64,000 nucleotides of DNA, from assembly GCF_015207005.2 (NCBI RefSeq), contig NZ_JADEXS020000001.1, positions 7,153,001 to 7,217,000 of the forward strand, given 5' to 3'. Within the stretch, counting starts at the first letter, position 1, and every line of letters starts with the position of its first letter. This document shows, piece by piece, positions 62,612-64,000 of this stretch. The notes under the pieces are model-generated. The model saw only the letters and a program-made list of their open reading frames with translations, searched no databases and was not told the origin of the DNA. A program made the translations under genes and the position numbers. This DNA comes from Desmonostoc muscorum LEGE 12446 (GTDB lineage: Bacteria; Cyanobacteriota; Cyanobacteriia; Cyanobacteriales; Nostocaceae).

Positions 62612-63151
62612 ATGCGTGCGATCAACATTGGTTTGACACAAGAACAGCGTCAAGGTGTGATTAATCTGTTGAATCAAGATTTAGCAGATGCCTATTTACT
62701 GTTAGTAAAAACCAAAAAGTACCATTGGGATGTTGTTGGCCCTCAATTCCGCTCTTTGCACCAACTTTGGGAAGAACATTACGAAAAGCTGACTGTTAAT
62801 ATTGATGCGTTAGCAGAGCGGATTCGTGCTTTGGGTGGTTATCCAGTTGGCACGATGGAAGGATTTCTCAAAATTGCTACCCTCAAGGAACATGCTGGTA
62901 GTGTGCCCACTGCAACCGGAATGGTAGCTAATCTAGTGCAAGATCACGAGCAAGTGATTCGCAATCTCAGAGATCATGTAGATCAGTCTGGTGAAAAGTT
63001 CCACGATCAAGGAACCGCTGATTTTCTGACTGGATTGATGGAACAACATGAGGAAATCGCTTGGATGTTGCGCTCATTTATTGAAGGGCAAGCACTAGAG
63101 GGAGACGGTACACAACCAGCAACACAAGCTAAAACTCCTGTAGGCGTGTAA
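62612..63151 (+). CDS. dps: Dps-family ferritin-like protein
   Basis: 179 aa, complete. Dps proteins form a 12-subunit shell that oxidises Fe(II), often with H2O2, and stores iron; some bind DNA. The inter-subunit ferroxidase site residues are present with the canonical spacing: H38 (KKYHWDV), H50 (SLHQLWEEHYEKL), D65 and E69 (NIDALAERI). The N-terminal tail is short and not Lys-rich and the C-terminal tail (GDGTQPATQAKTPVGV) is neutral, so DNA binding through tails is not evident. Nostoc genomes carry several Dps paralogues; this one is followed by a stress-protein gene. Confidence 0.93.
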   Translation: MRAINIGLTQEQRQGVINLLNQDLADAYLLLVKTKKYHWDVVGPQFRSLHQLWEEHYEKLTVNIDALAERIRALGGYPVGTMEGFLKIATLKEHAGSVPTATGMVANLVQDHEQVIRNLRDHVDQSGEKFHDQGTADFLTGLMEQHEEIAWMLRSFIEGQALEGDGTQPATQAKTPVGV

Positions 63152-63382
63152 GCAATAGGGAATTTTAGATTTTAGATTTTAGATTTTGGATTGTTGATTT
63201 AAAACCTAAAATCTAGAAAATTCTGTTCGCCTAGCGTCTGGTAGAATTGCCCCCAAATTTATTTGTGGAACAAATCCAAAATCTACAATTGTTTACTCAG
63301 CCCCATACCTGAAGGTATGGGGCTAATCCAAAATTTTTTGACTATATCTAGAGCAAAAAAACATAATCACAGGAGTATTTAA
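63152..63382. other. Short spacer with ATTTTAG heptamer repeats
   Basis: GGAATTTTAGATTTTAGATT at 63159-63178 and AACCTAAAATCTAGAAAATT at 63203-63222 form an inverted set, like that at 27508-27660. CCCCATACC/GGTATGGGG (63302-63321) is a small perfect hairpin. AGGAG at 63371 serves the next gene. Confidence 0.6.
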
Positions 63383-64000
63383 ATGCCAGAAGTATACAAA
63401 GCAGAACGTACTATTTCTGCTGTCTTCAAAGAACAAAAGCAAATTGATGATGTGATTAGACGTTTATTAGATAGAGGTGTGCCCAAAGATCACATTTCCG
63501 TCATGGGCAGAAACTTCCAGTCGGAAACTCGAATTTCTGGCTTTATTAGTAAAAAGGATGTGATTCTGGGAGGTTTAAGAACAGGGGCAGTTTTTGGTTC
63601 CTTGTTTGGTTCCTTTCTCAGCTTGCTCACGGGTGTAGGCGTACTATTTATTCCTTTTGTTGGCTCAGTTGTGGCAGGAGGTCCGATTGGTGCAGTGTTG
63701 TTAGGGGCTGCCAGTGGAGCGATCGCAGGTAGTGCAGGTGCCGGTCTAGTATCGGTTCTGACTACTTTGGGAATGCCAGAAGATAAAGCCGCTATTTACC
63801 AAACCCGCTTACAAGCTGGTGAGTTTTTATTGATGGCAGAAGTTCCAAGCGATCGCACCGGCGAATTTCAATTGCTCCTCGAAAGCGCTGGTGGCGAAGA
63901 AATTCAGGTAATTGAAAAAACCTTGGCTCGCCCTTGTCCAGGACTATGCAACAGCCCAGAGGACTTGTCACCTGAGGTTCGCGCTCATCTTTCTGATGAA
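63383..64000 (+). CDS. General stress protein with glycine-zipper membrane region, 3' cut by window end
   Basis: 206 codons are visible with no stop before the window ends; AGGAG lies seven bases before the ATG. Residues 9-60 ([36 protein letters not shown]) form the YflT/GS17M-type domain of heat-induced stress proteins. Residues ~70-125 are Gly/Ala-rich hydrophobic ([40 protein letters not shown]), likely membrane-inserting glycine zippers. A second domain ([24 protein letters not shown], [15 protein letters not shown]) follows, then a Cys-containing stretch ([19 protein letters not shown]). Probably a stress-induced membrane-associated protein downstream of dps. Confidence 0.8.
   Translation, partial: MPEVYKAERTISAVFKEQKQIDDVIRRLLDRGVPKDHISVMGRNFQSETRISGFISKKDVILGGLRTGAVFGSLFGSFLSLLTGVGVLFIPFVGSVVAGGPIGAVLLGAASGAIAGSAGAGLVSVLTTLGMPEDKAAIYQTRLQAGEFLLMAEVPSDRTGEFQLLLESAGGEEIQVIEKTLARPCPGLCNSPEDLSPEVRAHLSDE

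Overview
The window reads as chromosomal DNA of a filamentous, probably heterocyst-forming cyanobacterium of the Nostoc/Anabaena type. Several things point there: many GCGATCGC (HIP1) octamers, an AT-rich base composition, heptanucleotide tandem repeats of the CCCCART/CCCCACT kind in spacers, an AcsF cyclase, a GUN4 domain, XisI, and very large PAS/GAF hybrid histidine kinases. No tRNA, rRNA, CRISPR array or prophage was seen.

Layout. 1-2.9 kb: the end of an ABC transporter, a coiled-coil/GUN4 protein and a small unknown. 3.1-8.7 kb: a 1848-residue RTX protein built from nearly identical 537-bp units. 9-11.9 kb: a GNAT acetyltransferase and a six-module response regulator. 12.2-13.7 kb: a metzincin-type protease behind a leader typical of contractile-injection cargo. 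14.1-19.3 kb: an eight-PAS hybrid kinase split by a palindromic repeat element. 19.5-19.9 kb: a collapsed xisH followed by intact xisI. 20.7-24.6 kb: a caspase-STAND ATPase-WD40 protein. 24.9-25.8 kb: an IS5-family insertion sequence. 26-28 kb: two small conserved unknowns, the first behind a CIRCE-like site. 28-36.4 kb: a signalling block (LOV/PAS/GAF hybrid kinase, diguanylate cyclase, methyltransferase, CheY-like protein, Rec-PAS kinase). 36.5-46.3 kb: metabolic and stress genes (cupin, VOC protein, glutathione transferase, arylsulfotransferase-like protein, aldo/keto reductase, MFS exporter) and a GHL10/pepsin-like fusion. 46.7-51 kb: tetrapyrrole genes (a cbiG-cobJ fusion, a hemF remnant, acsF). 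51-57.3 kb: pentapeptide protein, ArsR regulator, HExxH protein, an atypical transketolase divergent from a DeoR regulator, a DOPA-dioxygenase-like protein and a universal stress protein. 58-60.7 kb: the two ends of a giant Ser/Thr-His kinase, deleted in the middle and fused to a helical diiron-like domain. 61.8-64 kb: a stress-type cluster (low-temperature-induced-like secreted protein, Dps, glycine-zipper stress protein).

The dominant theme is repeat traffic. Spacers hold at least five families of short palindromic or MITE-like elements. The same kinds of sequence have entered coding regions: two hybrid kinases carry them at the same loop of the ATPase domain (one still in frame, one out of frame but restorable by gain of one heptamer), and further copies sit inside a response regulator, a GHL10 protein and a kinase remnant. 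This suggests slippage-driven on/off variation of signalling proteins, which the sequence can support but not prove.
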